A DNA stretch of 64,000 nt from an uncultured Bacteroidales bacterium (lineage in GTDB: Bacteria > Bacteroidota > Bacteroidia > Bacteroidales > Paludibacteraceae): NCBI GenBank assembly GCA_900316995.1, contig ONEZ01000003.1, forward strand, positions 1 through 64,000, given 5' to 3'. The translations under genes were made by a program, and so were the position numbers. Below the pieces are notes generated by a model, which saw only the letters and a list, made by a program, of their open reading frames with translations, ran no database searches and had not been told where the DNA came from. Below are positions 24,427 to 35,900 of this stretch, piece after piece. The stretch's first letter is position 1. Every line of letters begins with the position of its first letter.

Positions 24427-26420
24427 AGCACAAAATTAAGTATCGCCCTGAAGTTTGTACCGGGCATTGGATAGCTCTTTACAACCTCATACTGCTGGTT
24501 AAACAAGTTGTTAACCTGTATGGAGGCCTTTAGTTTGCATCGGCTGAAAGTATGAGAGTAAGAGAACGCAATATCATGCGTGTACCACGGCTGCACGTAG
24601 TTTACAGGTATGTTCGCCGATGATTCATATCGCTCGCCCGTGTAGATAAAGCTGTAGTTAAGATTGAATCCTTTGTATGATAGGTTTCCCGTGGCGGAAC
24701 CGCTGTGCCACGGAGTGTAAGGAAGCTGACCACCGTAGTACTTGCTGTCTTTGCTGTAGCTGACATCGGCGGCCACCTGATAAGAGTACGCCAAACGCAG
24801 GTCAAGAGTCCAGTGGGTAGCCCACTCCAAGCCTAAATCAACCGATACATCCACGCCATACATCTGCACCTTGCCGTAGTTCTTCATCTGCCAGCGGAAA
24901 AGATTAGCCGCAGGTATGGCCACAATTTTGTTCTCCACATAGTTATAGTAGCCGTCAGCCTGAACCGCAAAATTAGCAAACACACTGCCAGCACCAGTAT
25001 ATTGATAGGAAACGCCCGCATCATACTGATTTACATACTCAGGTTCCAGATTTGTATTACCTATATTGTTGTAGTAGAGGTCATTGAATGTAGGCATACG
25101 GAAGATGCGCTTGTAAAAGGCACGGATGTCAAACGGCACACGGCTCCACGGCCTAACACTCAATATGGCGGCAGGGGTAACCACATTATGGTTCTTGCCC
25201 GCCTTGCCTCTCTTAACGCTCTCCTGAGTGAACGTACCAAGCACACTTGCCTGAAACTTCACATTGGGATGCTTGAACGTGGTAGCCACAGCCACCAATT
25301 CCGTATATCGTGACGGGAATGAGAAATTCCTCACATTAGACTCCAAGTAGTTATACTGGAAATCAGTGGCCACAGAAACGTTCCACCAGTTGAATATCTT
25401 ATAGTTCACCGCCCCCGATGCGTAGGCCTCATGCTGGTAATAGCTGTCATCAATGTATTGAAGCGTGAGGTCTGGGTTAAGGTAACGGGTGTAGTCATAC
25501 GCATACTTGGCATTAGCCTGAAATCCTAACCGACCATCAAGGTACGTCTGCTTGTACGAGGCCTGTGCAAACAGATTGTTGTCCCACTGACGCTGCTTAT
25601 GCTCATACACATTACGCACCACATACCCTGGCAAGCCACGATATGAATTATAGTTATACACCCTCACCTTCCACTCGCCGCCCTTGACATCGCCGAAGAG
25701 TGCCGCCTCAGTGCGTACAGCAGTAATGTCAGCGTTCTCACGCACAGCCACCGTGTCATACAGTACCTTGCCTGTCTTATCCACCTTCTTGTAGTGGAAC
25801 TTGTAACGGCCGTCAGCGTATGTGTATTCAGCACTTACATTCAGAATAACGCTCTTGCCTAACTTCTGATTGTAAGTAAAACTTGGATTCACCATTCCAA
25901 AGCTACCAGCCTTCATCTTGAGGTCAACATTATAGTTGCGGTCAAAATTGAATGTAGGACGCTTGGTGGTAAGATATATAGTGCCCGCTGCACCATAGTC
26001 CTTTGCACTTTGGAGCTCTGAGCATCGCTGCCCGTTATAGAGGTCAATGGCCTCTATGTTATCAAGAGAGTAACGTCCCAAATCCACTTGTCCGTTCTGA
26101 GCATTGCCAATCTGAATGCCGTCATAGAACACGCCCATCTGATTAGTGCCCATATTACGCACATTTATGGTTTTAAGACCGCCCACACCGCCGTAGTCCT
26201 TTATCTGCACACCAGAAAAGTAGCGTATGGCATCTGCCACACTCTGGCAGCTGAGGTTTGCCAGCACGGTGGAGTCCATGCCTTGGTACGGCACTATCTC
26301 ACGCTTTATTCTCTTAGGGGAATAGCACACCTCACCAAGCTGATATACCTTAGTGGTGTCAAGCTGCGCCGATGCAAACACGGGCAGAAGCATTAGCAAT
26401 ATGAGGAAATGGTGCTTCAT
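24423..26420 (-). CDS. btuB: TonB-dependent receptor, BtuB-like (probable corrinoid importer)
   Basis: A 665-residue outer membrane TonB-dependent receptor with signal peptide (MKHHFLILLMLLPVFASAQ). The plug is at ~45-155 (SVADAIRYFSGVQIKDYGGVGGLKTINVRNMGTNQ), followed by a 22-strand barrel with the terminal aromatic NLFNQQYEVVKSYPMPGTNFRAILNFVL. There is no N-terminal carboxypeptidase-like domain, unlike SusC. Length and plug fit the BtuB group. The neighbouring BtuG-like lipoprotein and cobalamin riboswitch support corrinoid transport. It is separated from the riboswitch operon by 153 bp with a palindromic repeat and has its own -7 box, so riboswitch control is uncertain. The start is unambiguous. 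Confidence 0.72.
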   Translation of the reverse strand: MKHHFLILLMLLPVFASAQLDTTKVYQLGEVCYSPKRIKREIVPYQGMDSTVLANLSCQSVADAIRYFSGVQIKDYGGVGGLKTINVRNMGTNQMGVFYDGIQIGNAQNGQVDLGRYSLDNIEAIDLYNGQRCSELQSAKDYGAAGTIYLTTKRPTFNFDRNYNVDLKMKAGSFGMVNPSFTYNQKLGKSVILNVSAEYTYADGRYKFHYKKVDKTGKVLYDTVAVRENADITAVRTEAALFGDVKGGEWKVRVYNYNSYRGLPGYVVRNVYEHKQRQWDNNLFAQASYKQTYLDGRLGFQANAKYAYDYTRYLNPDLTLQYIDDSYYQHEAYASGAVNYKIFNWWNVSVATDFQYNYLESNVRNFSFPSRYTELVAVATTFKHPNVKFQASVLGTFTQESVKRGKAGKNHNVVTPAAILSVRPWSRVPFDIRAFYKRIFRMPTFNDLYYNNIGNTNLEPEYVNQYDAGVSYQYTGAGSVFANFAVQADGYYNYVENKIVAIPAANLFRWQMKNYGKVQMYGVDVSVDLGLEWATHWTLDLRLAYSYQVAADVSYSKDSKYYGGQLPYTPWHSGSATGNLSYKGFNLNYSFIYTGERYESSANIPVNYVQPWYTHDIAFSYSHTFSRCKLKASIQVNNLFNQQYEVVKSYPMPGTNFRAILNFVL

Positions 26421-26428
26421 ATTTTTTG

Positions 26429-26436
26429 CAAAGTTA
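26429..26436 (-). promoter_or_regulatory. Bacteroidota -7 box for the BtuB-like receptor
   Basis: TAACTTTG on the minus strand, 8 nt before the ATG at 26420. It suggests independent, nearly leaderless transcription of receptor and TIGR02757 gene. Confidence 0.58.
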
Positions 26437-26446
26437 CAAAAAAACT

Positions 26447-26558
26447 CACGTCATTCTGAGGGCTTTGCCCGAAGACGTATTGATGAACACGTAGTGTGAA
26501 TAATCTCACAATAGTTGCGAGATCCTTCGTTTCATTGCATTCCACTCAGGATGACGTG
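26447..26558. repeat. Dispersed palindromic repeat, copy 1
   Basis: Long imperfect inverted repeat with arms CACGTCATTCTGAG (26447-26460) and CTCAGGATGACGTG (26545-26558). The interior contains CGAGATCCTTCGTTTCATTG. It lies between the DUF4465 gene and the BtuB-like receptor gene. It could act as a partial transcription barrier. Confidence 0.85.
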
Positions 26559-26573
26559 GGTTGTAACTGTCAA

Positions 26574-27608
26574 TTATCTAACAGTCTGCACACCGCTTTC
26601 TGTTACAATCTTGGTGATGTATGAAGCAGAACTGTCAGGCAATTCAAAGAAGCCGTCAGTTACAACGCTCTTTGCAATAATCTGACCAGCAAGGTTGTAA
26701 ACTATAACCTCTGCACCACTTGGGATTGCATAAATAGTATTACCCATACGATAAGGTTCAACCTCAGCACTTAGGGTAGATCCACCAGTCGTATCATCAT
26801 AAGTTACAGTAAATCTGTCCATACAGAAATAAGATGCGGTATTCAAGAATCCGTATGCCATATCAGAACCCTCAACTGTAAAGTAAACCTCATCAACCTC
26901 GCCAAGACTGCTCAAGTCAAACCACTGCCAGCCACGTAAAGCTGTCACTCTGCCGTCATTGTACTCACCCAAGATAAACTCTGCGGTATTACCCTCAACA
27001 TCATTTCTAACACCGTGAGCAGTAATTTTCAGAAAATCACCATCTTTAGAAAATGCAGTTGCAAAATCATCACCCTCAACGACACCATAATACGCCTGCG
27101 GATGAGCTGCGATATAAACACCTTTAGCAGTGTATGTATTTGCATCTTTAAATGATATATTAAGAGATTTGGTGTCTGTCATCAAATCAGAATAATAGTC
27201 ATAATATGCAACCAAATAAGGAGCATCCGCACTTACAGTAGGTACTCCACCCTCAATATCACTTATTCCGCCTTTTGCCATACAGCCCCACTGATTTGCA
27301 GTCCAGCCACCTTCTGCAGAAATCATATTCTTCTCAGAGGCGTTTTTGCTTATAGTGAAACCGTTCCATGCGTCACCAGAAGAGTAATGTGTAGCACTAT
27401 GCTGCAATTTAAAAATCTGAAAATCTATTGTAGGATAGTCTGTTGTATTGAAAGTCTGATCCCAATAGAGTTTTTCCGCATCATAAGTAATTGTTGCTGG
27501 AACTGTTGGATTTGTCAAGTCAAGAGCGACCTCTTTTTCCTCAGCTAAAACACTTGTAGCAAATGCTGCGCATATTGCCACAACAAAAAGTTTTGTAAAA
27601 TTCTTCAT
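26574..27608 (-). CDS. DUF4465-containing secreted protein
   Basis: A 344-residue exported protein with signal peptide (MKNFTKLFVVAICAAFATSVLA). A DUF4465-like beta-sandwich lies at ~50-270. Diagnostic segments are AWNGFTISKNAS, DFLKITAHGV, GRVTALRGWQWFDLSSLGEVDEVYFTVEG and YGFLNTASYFCMDRF. The C-terminal ~70 residues (GAEVIVYNLAGQIIAKSV) resemble a type IX secretion sorting domain. DUF4465 proteins recur in cobalamin-regulated loci of Bacteroidota; their ligand is not established. It is fourth in the riboswitch-controlled operon, 12 nt after the next gene upstream, and the last before the repeat element. The giant protein at 29916-36110 ends in the same domain. Confidence 0.82.
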   Translation of the reverse strand: MKNFTKLFVVAICAAFATSVLAEEKEVALDLTNPTVPATITYDAEKLYWDQTFNTTDYPTIDFQIFKLQHSATHYSSGDAWNGFTISKNASEKNMISAEGGWTANQWGCMAKGGISDIEGGVPTVSADAPYLVAYYDYYSDLMTDTKSLNISFKDANTYTAKGVYIAAHPQAYYGVVEGDDFATAFSKDGDFLKITAHGVRNDVEGNTAEFILGEYNDGRVTALRGWQWFDLSSLGEVDEVYFTVEGSDMAYGFLNTASYFCMDRFTVTYDDTTGGSTLSAEVEPYRMGNTIYAIPSGAEVIVYNLAGQIIAKSVVTDGFFELPDSSASYITKIVTESGVQTVR

Positions 27609-27620
27609 AAGTTTAAGATT

Positions 27621-28724
27621 TTAAAGTTTGATTATTTTATATGATTTGTTGTCTGTGCGTAGAATATATGTACCCTTGCCAAGGTCAGAAGCAAGGATGC
27701 GGTTTGTACCCTCTGTAAGAGTTGCGTTAAGCCTGCACTTGCCGCAAAGATCATAAACAGCGGCGGAGCAAGGATGTGTGGCCACCAGAACAATCTCATC
27801 TGAGAACGGGTTAAGCACAAAGCTTACAGCCTCAGCCTCCTCCACAGCAGAAGCCTCAGGATGCAGATCCTCAGCCCCGCCAATCTCAGTGGAGGTTTCA
27901 CCTAACAATCCGCACACCTGGTTTTCACCATTGTGTATGCGTATAAAATCAATATGTGAGAGGTTGGCAGGAGTGCCGTCAGCCTTTACAGCCCAGGAAA
28001 TGTCTATCTTAGCATTTTCATCATCATTTTTCTGATTATCTGCATATCCGTAAGCAAATGCAGGCAGTTTCCACATCTCGCTACCCTCATCATAAAATGC
28101 ATTTTTAGGGAGAAGAGTGCCTCGTAGTGTATAGCTCTCATCAGTAATCCACTGCGGATAATAAGACTGCTTATGGTATGTATTTTTAGGAATAAACCCT
28201 TCTCCGCCGAGGTTGTCCGTCCAACGGATATATTCATCTATGGCAATTGTTGCAGCGTCATCCTCGGCGGAGGGTTTATAATAGGTTATCTCATAATTCA
28301 GCACAGTGCTCTTATTGCCGTACTCACTACCGGCTATCTCAAACCAAGTGTCATCAGGCAGGCCGTTGCCGTTCTCATCTTGCATCACCATAATAACACC
28401 TGGCTCAGCATTGCCGGCAAAGGCGTTACCATACACCAAAAAGTCTTTCTGACCCTCTACGTTCACTATAGAGTGGTCAAAGCCCACAGTAACGTAGCCT
28501 CCAAAGGCCCCAAGGCATATCAGAGAAGCAGGCGCTCTACCCACAAGAGCAGTATTAACCTTTTCAAGCATAGAGGCCTCAGTATCTCCCTCTGTATATG
28601 CAGGCATAGTGTTAATAAACTGACCCGGAGCTGGCACAAACTCATAAACCTTGTTTATGTACGGCGATACGGCAAATGCTGCAACAGAACAGAATGTAAA
28701 TAACAGAGTAAAAAGTCTTTTCAT
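27621..28724 (-). CDS. Cell-surface protein of the B12 locus with type IX-like C-terminus
   Basis: A 367-residue exported protein (signal peptide MKRLFTLLFTFCSVAAFA). The body resembles the PKD-like 'cell surface proteins' often found in Bacteroidota cobalamin loci: YINKVYEFVPAPGQFINTMP, LICLGAFGGYVTVGFDHSIVN, FLVYGNAFAGNAEPGVIMVMQD and WFEIAGSEYG. The last ~75 residues (AVYDLCGKCRLNATLTEG, GKGTYILRTDN) look like a type IX secretion sorting domain. A Ca-like acidic loop (DENGNGLPDD) is visible. It lies 3 nt below the BtuG-like gene, so the two are coupled. A role in corrinoid capture is inferred from location. Confidence 0.78.
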   Translation of the reverse strand: MKRLFTLLFTFCSVAAFAVSPYINKVYEFVPAPGQFINTMPAYTEGDTEASMLEKVNTALVGRAPASLICLGAFGGYVTVGFDHSIVNVEGQKDFLVYGNAFAGNAEPGVIMVMQDENGNGLPDDTWFEIAGSEYGNKSTVLNYEITYYKPSAEDDAATIAIDEYIRWTDNLGGEGFIPKNTYHKQSYYPQWITDESYTLRGTLLPKNAFYDEGSEMWKLPAFAYGYADNQKNDDENAKIDISWAVKADGTPANLSHIDFIRIHNGENQVCGLLGETSTEIGGAEDLHPEASAVEEAEAVSFVLNPFSDEIVLVATHPCSAAVYDLCGKCRLNATLTEGTNRILASDLGKGTYILRTDNKSYKIIKL

Positions 28725-28727
28725 ATA

Positions 28728-29903
28728 TTATTCTCCTTTCTTTCTTAAAAACGCAATACAGGCAGGAATGTCACCCGTATCGGCTTTCCATTTCAAAGTG
28801 CCGTCAGCATTAAAACAATAGAGCACTCCAGGCGATACAAAATCTGTAGCGTCCCCAATCATAAACTCTCCAGCATGACGATACACCCCTATGGCGTACG
28901 GCACACGTATCTTAGCATCAGTGCCGTCCTTTATAAAGTTCTCAGATACAACAGCCTTGGCTTTTGTGTTGATTATCTTATAGCCAGTCTCGCTCATAAA
29001 ATCAGTGTATATCACGTAGCAGGAGTCACCAGACATCCAGATATTAGACGCACCAATGCCGTAATCCTTCACTATGGTCTCCGTTTTAGGATCCCATGCA
29101 ATAACCGTGGGAGGTATGTACGGCAGCGGTGGGTCATGTTGTGGGTACGCATGGTAGTTACCTCTGGATGTTATATAGAGCAGTCCGTCAGAACTTACAG
29201 CCACACGGTCCATATTAGTGAGCAGATGCTCCACCTTCTTAATCTCAGTCATGGAGGCAAGGTCAATAATGGAGAGGCGGTCATCATACTCAGGCTGTAG
29301 GTAGCCGCCTGAGTTAGCCACGTATGCCTTACCGTCAAGTACGGCTATGCCGTCAGGATTATAGCCAACATTACATCTGCGGCCTGTAAGAGTGAGAGTT
29401 ACAGTGTCTATCTCTGCCACATAGCCAATCTCCTCATCCCCAATTGACTTGGCACCAGCGTATGATGTAACGTATGCCTTGCCGTTATAGAAAGCAATGT
29501 AACGGCAGTTAGGTATGCTTATGGCAGTTATATGAACCGCAGTGGCCGCGTCCATAATCTCCACAAGGTTAGAGCAGTTAATCACAGCGTACATCTTGCC
29601 ACCGTAAATCTGCAGGTCATTACCCACATCGCCGAGCTCCTTTACCACACCAGGATTACGGTCAGGATAGATATTACGGCTATATGTGCCCGTGGTGTAG
29701 CTAAAGTAGTCCAAAGTAGCCTTGTTTGAGCCCATATTGCCTTGATTAAGCAAGTAGAAACCCTCACACTCCGCACTTGCGTCAGGCGGCGTAACAGGAT
29801 CAACCTCAGGGTCAGGCTGAACAGGTTCCTTACCACGGCATGATGTCAGCAACATCGCCGTGGCAAGCAACACATAAAGTATACGCAAAAATGATTTCAA
29901 CAT
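28728..29903 (-). CDS. btuG: BtuG-like corrinoid-binding surface lipoprotein (DUF5074)
   Basis: A 391-residue lipoprotein with lipobox LLTSC (Cys22) and an acidic proline-rich linker (PVQPDPEVDPVTPPD), followed by a seven-bladed beta-propeller. Its N-terminal EGFYLLNQGNMGSNKATLDYFSY, blades such as DVGNDLQIYGGKMYAVINCSN and GYNPDGIAVLDGKAYVANSGG, and length all fit DUF5074/BtuG. BtuG of gut Bacteroides binds B12 and cobinamide at extreme affinity and pairs with BtuB as a lid. It is second in the cobalamin-riboswitch operon, 12 nt after the giant gene. The propeller alone is not specific; the riboswitch and the BtuB-like receptor make the call. Confidence 0.8.
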   Translation of the reverse strand: MLKSFLRILYVLLATAMLLTSCRGKEPVQPDPEVDPVTPPDASAECEGFYLLNQGNMGSNKATLDYFSYTTGTYSRNIYPDRNPGVVKELGDVGNDLQIYGGKMYAVINCSNLVEIMDAATAVHITAISIPNCRYIAFYNGKAYVTSYAGAKSIGDEEIGYVAEIDTVTLTLTGRRCNVGYNPDGIAVLDGKAYVANSGGYLQPEYDDRLSIIDLASMTEIKKVEHLLTNMDRVAVSSDGLLYITSRGNYHAYPQHDPPLPYIPPTVIAWDPKTETIVKDYGIGASNIWMSGDSCYVIYTDFMSETGYKIINTKAKAVVSENFIKDGTDAKIRVPYAIGVYRHAGEFMIGDATDFVSPGVLYCFNADGTLKWKADTGDIPACIAFLRKKGE

Positions 29904-29915
29904 TATTTGTTATTA

Positions 29916-32900
29916 TTATTTAACTCTGCGACCATATAAATCATAGCGTACGCCATCAGGACGGACTATGTATATAACACCGTTCTCCAAAATCTTATAT
30001 GCACCCTTAACAGCATCCGCCGTCTCTGGCACAGATGTAGGAACAGGTGCCTCTCCTCCAAAGTTATCCAGACAGAAATATGTAGGAGTTGTAAAGCCGT
30101 ATGCATTTGACTTGGTTGAATATATTTCAAACTCAATACGTGTAACGGCTCCAAGCTCGCTAAGGTCAACCCACTCCCATTTGTCCAGTGCAAAGTGCTC
30201 AGTAGCATCATCACTGCGATAATCAGCAAGATAGAATACCACTTCATTAGTCTTATCACCACCATTATAGCCAGTGATGGTTACGCTGTAGTAGTCACCC
30301 TGAGAGAACGGACCATGTTCATAATCTCCGTTGAGGATGGCATCAAGGGTATATGCACTGTTTGTTATATAGAAACCGGTTACAGTCTGAGGCTCGTTAC
30401 TATTAGTGAATGTTATAGGGTCATTGTATCCTGCAAACCACGTAGATGGAGCGGAATAGTATGCTACAGCAAAGTTATCACCCTCGTATGAGCCGCCGGC
30501 TGCAGAGCGGTATTGATCTACGCTATAGTCACCTGTTGCCTCAGAAGAACGGTCTGCACTGATAACGTAACCGCTGTATGCCTTCCAAGATTTGTTAGGA
30601 ACATTGGCAAAAGCGAATGTTCCGCTATACAGATTTGTCTCTGTATTATCAACCCAGGCGTCATCTACCATTTTGTGTTCACCCTCAGCAAGGTCATACT
30701 CCTCAAAGGTAGCCACATCAGCGCTCTTTGAAACCAGAACATGAGCTGAAACCAATGCAGTTTGACCAAACTTGTCAGTTACAGTGCATACATACTCTGT
30801 TGAATTTGATACATTAGCATTTAGAGTGGCTTCAGTTCCAATCTCCTCATTGCTAAATGCAGTGCGCCATGAATAAACGTACGGTTTGGCCTGATCATAC
30901 TCATGAACCAGCGTAGCTGTCAGAGCCACATCAGAGCCCATATCTACGGTCTGAGTTGGTATGGCGTTAAGTTCAACAGGACGCAATGTCCATGGAGTAG
31001 TGAACTCCTCTGAGGCTGCAACATCAGTTGCCATCTCACCCATAGGAGATTCAGTTACCACGTACGCCTTATAGGTTGTCTCTTCTATAAGATTCTTAAT
31101 GGTGAGGCTTACTTCAGCATTCTTTGAGAGGGTCAGCACCTCACCGTCAGAGATAACAGTCTCCACAGTAGGAGCAGCTATGTCAGATGTAAACACAAGA
31201 ACGTATGCCGTACCAAAGTTATCCGCCTTTATAGCTACGTCAGCTTCAACGTCTTTAACATTAACAGCCTTAGGATAGCCCTCTGCCAATTCAGGTATAC
31301 GGAAATTATCCTCATCATACTCATACGCACCAATAGTAGGTGTAAGAGCACGCTCTTTACCAGTAATATCTGTAGTAACAGTTGCTATAGGTGTTGCAGA
31401 TACCAGACTACCCTTCTGTTTAGGGATGAGAAGTTCGCTCGATGCAAACACTGCCTGCTCATAATGGTTATTCTCCGATGTTATGTTCTCCAGCTCCTCC
31501 CATGCCTCAAAGGTGTCAGCCTGATTGCTGAACTTGCCAGAGAGAGCGAAGAATGCATTGCTCTTATATGTACCCTTTGCAAATGTGGCACTTGCATAGA
31601 ATGCTACAAGACCAGTGCCTTCACTACTATTCTGCATAATATTATTAGTGGCGGCAAGCACCATGTTGGCAGCGTTGTAAATGGCAATAGGAGCACTGTT
31701 AGTTCCTGGAGAATTTACAAGGAATGTGTTATAGTACATATTTACATCTCTCAGCCACTTAAAGTAGATAGCTGAAGACAGCGATGTTGTAGCAGCGGTA
31801 ACACTTACGGCGTTATTTACAATATTTACGACTGTACCTTCAGGAATGTTTGATGCTGATGACGGCGCAATATAGATGGCACTTGCATAATTAGAACCCT
31901 CCAATACAATATTGTTGGCCTCAATGTTAATTGTTCCCTCAATCTTGGTGCGAATATCAATTGCACGGAAATCAGACTGAGAGAAGTTCTTGTTTGTCAT
32001 TGTATTGCCCTCAATTGCCAAGTTATTTATCATCACACCATAAACCATCTGCTTCTCCTGATTGGCGAATGTATTGTTACGGATTATTATGTCATGCTTG
32101 TTTGGATGGGTGGCATAACTTCCTTGTGCAAGGTCCACACCAACGTATCCGCCTTGAAGAGTGGAATTCTCCAAAGTGAAGTAGTTGTTCTCCTTATTGT
32201 CCTCATCTGTAGATATCAGTCTCACAAGGTGGTTGTTCTGCGATGTAGCCTGCCCTGACACTGATGTCTTTAGCACACAGCCGTCAATGGTGATATGCTC
32301 ACTCTGGTTTTTAAGCACTACGTTGGAAGCATATCCTGTTTTCTCAGTCTGGATTGTAATATTCTTAAGAGTGAAGTAATCTGCACCGTCAAGTGTCCAG
32401 ACACCTTCAGTGTCGCTTGTATCGTCATTTTGGAAGACCACATCGGCGGCATTGCCAGTTTCAGACTGGAATGTAATGGTTGCATCGGCGGAAGTGCCTA
32501 ATACCGGAGAGAGTGTAACCTTCTCATTGTAAGTGCCTGAAGCAATATTGAACACCACATTACCCTCTATGCCAAGAACACCCATAGCATCAACTGCGGC
32601 TTGAACGGTTTTGAAATCTGCCTCAGCACTGCTGCCAATAGTGTATGAGCCCTTCATACCGTGAGCCAGTTTGGTAGCAGCCTCTTCACTTACAGTAGGC
32701 ACAATATCCACACCAGCAGATGTCACCTTGTCAACAGATACCGTCATCATATCACCGTCAGATGCGTCAGAATCAGCATCGGCGGTAACCCAGAAGTAGT
32801 AAACACCACGCTCACTAACAGTATATGGGGATATAAACTCATTTAAGTCTGAGAATGTGGAAATCTTATCTGTATAGAATATCTTGATGGCGGACGTATG

Positions 32901-35900
32901 CTCACCTGCTGACAAGGATATAGCGTCTATTGTCAGAGGAGTCCTGTCGCCAGATACAGTAACTGCCACTTGCAGCATCTTTATATCTTTGGCGCCCACC
33001 GTCTGCATTGCAGGAGCAATAGATGTGGAGGTTATGTCATCGATGCTAAGGTCAGTAAGCAGATGACGGCGTATTTCAAACTCAAAACCACTATTCACCG
33101 TATAACCACCGTCCTTAAAGTAAACTGTAAGAGAACCGTCCTGAGCAGCGGAGATTACAGAAAGACCTTTATACTTCTCAGGGTCAGAATAGTTATACTC
33201 CACTACAGCATCAGCCTCGCCCTCATGCGTTGCACCGCTGTATATGCTTACAACCGCACCGTTTGACAAGCCGTAATCATTTACAATAAGTTCTATTGCA
33301 TACCCCTCGCCTTGAGGCTTAAAGGTTACATAGCCTTCAAATTTTGATGTATATTTACCATCGGCTCCACCATCGTCATATAGCACAAGACTGTTTTCAC
33401 CTATAGTCACTGTGCCGTTATCACCAGCAGCAAGTAACATTACATTCTTAATAACACGGCTGCCGTCAGGGTCTCCGTTTTCAACTGGGACATCTGTGCC
33501 AGTATTGATTGCCGTAAGTTTAGCGTCAACAATATCGTCTATGACAGCATCATCTTTAACATCAACAGCCACCACAAAACTGTTGGCTCCTTCTGAGAGT
33601 TCCACATCAGACTCCAGAGTAAGAGTAACTGTTTCAACAGCGTCAGCTGATGCCAGCACATCTCCGTTAGCATCAAGCAGATAAGCCTTGGAGATATTAC
33701 CCTCCGTGCCTTTAAGATTTACAGTTGCGCTATGAAGCTTAATTGGATTTAGAGTTCCCTCTGTATTGAGTGTAATATTAAGCAGAGCTGCTTTGCTCTC
33801 CCCAAGCTTGACAAGAGCTGTGCTAGCCTGCTCCACAGCAACATTGCTCAGAGTCATGTCACGGAGTGTGTACTCTGTAACAGATGCGTGCCAGCCATTG
33901 CCAGTGTAATAAGAGGATGTGGTGTTTGGATTAAATACAATGGTAATAGCACCGTCAGTTGATGTAGAACGAATCTGCTCAGGATTTTTCCCATTGCTGT
34001 CCAGCTCCCAAAGTTTCTCACCCGATGTCCCCTCTCCAGCATACACCACATATTTTGCTCTGACACCAGAATAAGTGGATGATGAGTAAGTTACATCAAA
34101 GTCTGTGTAATCTATTTGAATTACATTCCCACTGTGCATTGGTCTGAACACAACAGTCTGGTTGCAATCCTCAGCAGCATATTTAGAGCTGTATTCACTT
34201 GCCACTGTGTGAGTATATTGCCATGTCTCCTGAATGTCAAAAGTCTGAGTGCCGCAAGCCTGAATAGCAACATTCTCTACGGTAAGACCGCCCTTTGCAT
34301 TAACAAAAGTAGTCTGCTCGCTATCATTAGTGAAAGTAAGTTTCTCAAATACCACATCAGCTTTCTGACCATTTACAGCAGTAGTGGCCACGTCAGCCGC
34401 AATCCACAGGTAGTTATCACCCTCACGGAATGGCACATCAGCACCGGCATTCAAAACAACATTGTCAGCCGTAACCTCAGCCTCAGCTATAAGATTTGCA
34501 GTGGAGAATTTGTTATCCTTTGTGTAATAGAGATAAAGCTTGCTTATTTGCTCGTTTGTTCCGTTAGTGTTAAGCGCCAGGCTCTTAACGGAAAGTGCTG
34601 GTTCTGTATTAACGGCAGTTAGATAAATGGAAGCAATCTGCACGCCTTTGGCACCTGCCGTAACATTGGCAGTCACCTTGCTGTCTGTCATAGAGCTTAC
34701 AACCATAGCCTGAGGAGTGAACTCATCAACCACGGCAGTCCAGCCATTCTTTAGATTACTGTCATAAGATATATTACATTTGTGGGTGATTGTAAGTTTG
34801 CCGTCCGCAGCAGTAGAGCGGATAAGAATATCAGATGTAGAGCTTGCAGTAGCCTGGCTTATCTCCCACAAAAGGTCCGCATCGGCGGTGGAATTACCGT
34901 TATAAACCTTTATGTAATCCACATAACCAGAAGAACTTGCGGCATAATCAGTATAGAATACATCTATGGTTTTAAAAGTAAGCGCAACCTTTTTACCCTC
35001 AGTGGCAGGAACAAATACACTCTTGCCGTCAAAGCCCTTAATCACCTTACCGTCAGGGCCGCCCTCATCGTAAAAATTGGTGGGCTGACTTACAGTATAA
35101 GTGGCATCAGCAGCCATAATGTACATAGGCTGAACAGTCAGCGTGGCAGCCGTGGCTGGTGTATAGTCTGTGAATCCGCCGACAGTGGCGATGCCTGTAA
35201 CGTTTATCTCCGCCTCTGCATTAAAGGGAGCGGAAGATAGTATGTCAGCGCCAAGGCAGAATTTGTTTTCTCCATTGCCAAATGCGTATGGCGTAGTAAG
35301 AGTATAAGTGTACACACCCGCATTCTCAGTTATCTCGCCATCTATCTTAGAAAGTGAGGCCACCGATGCAGCCATGCCTGCATACAACCTGACATCCAAC
35401 GGATTTACAATCGCCGCATTGTTGCATGTAAATGTTATTGACTGCAATTTATCCGGCGATGAATACCCCTCAGTGGTAATTATAAAACCTGCAACTTCCA
35501 CATTTTTCTTATCCGCCCACACTTGAGTGTCAACATCTGAGTTGTCACCCTTAGCACTGCTCACAGTCATGTCTTCAAGTTTAACGGCTGAAACCGTTGC
35601 TTTCCACCCTCTGCTTCTTGCCGCATAGCGATAATGGAAGCATACAGAGAGAGCACCTGTTGAGCTGCCTGAAACAAATGACTCATTAGAGAAGGTACCG
35701 TTTTCATAGTGCTTAAGAGGTGTGGCATAATCCTTAAACGGAGTTGTATTGCTACCTACTGAGCTTGGGTACTCTCCTCCGTTTACCAAGGATTTATCAA
35801 ACACCCCGTCAAAAACATCAAGGTATGACACCCAGCCGGCGCCATCATCACTAACATCCACATACTCAAAAGATACTGAGATGCTATACCCCTCATCAGC

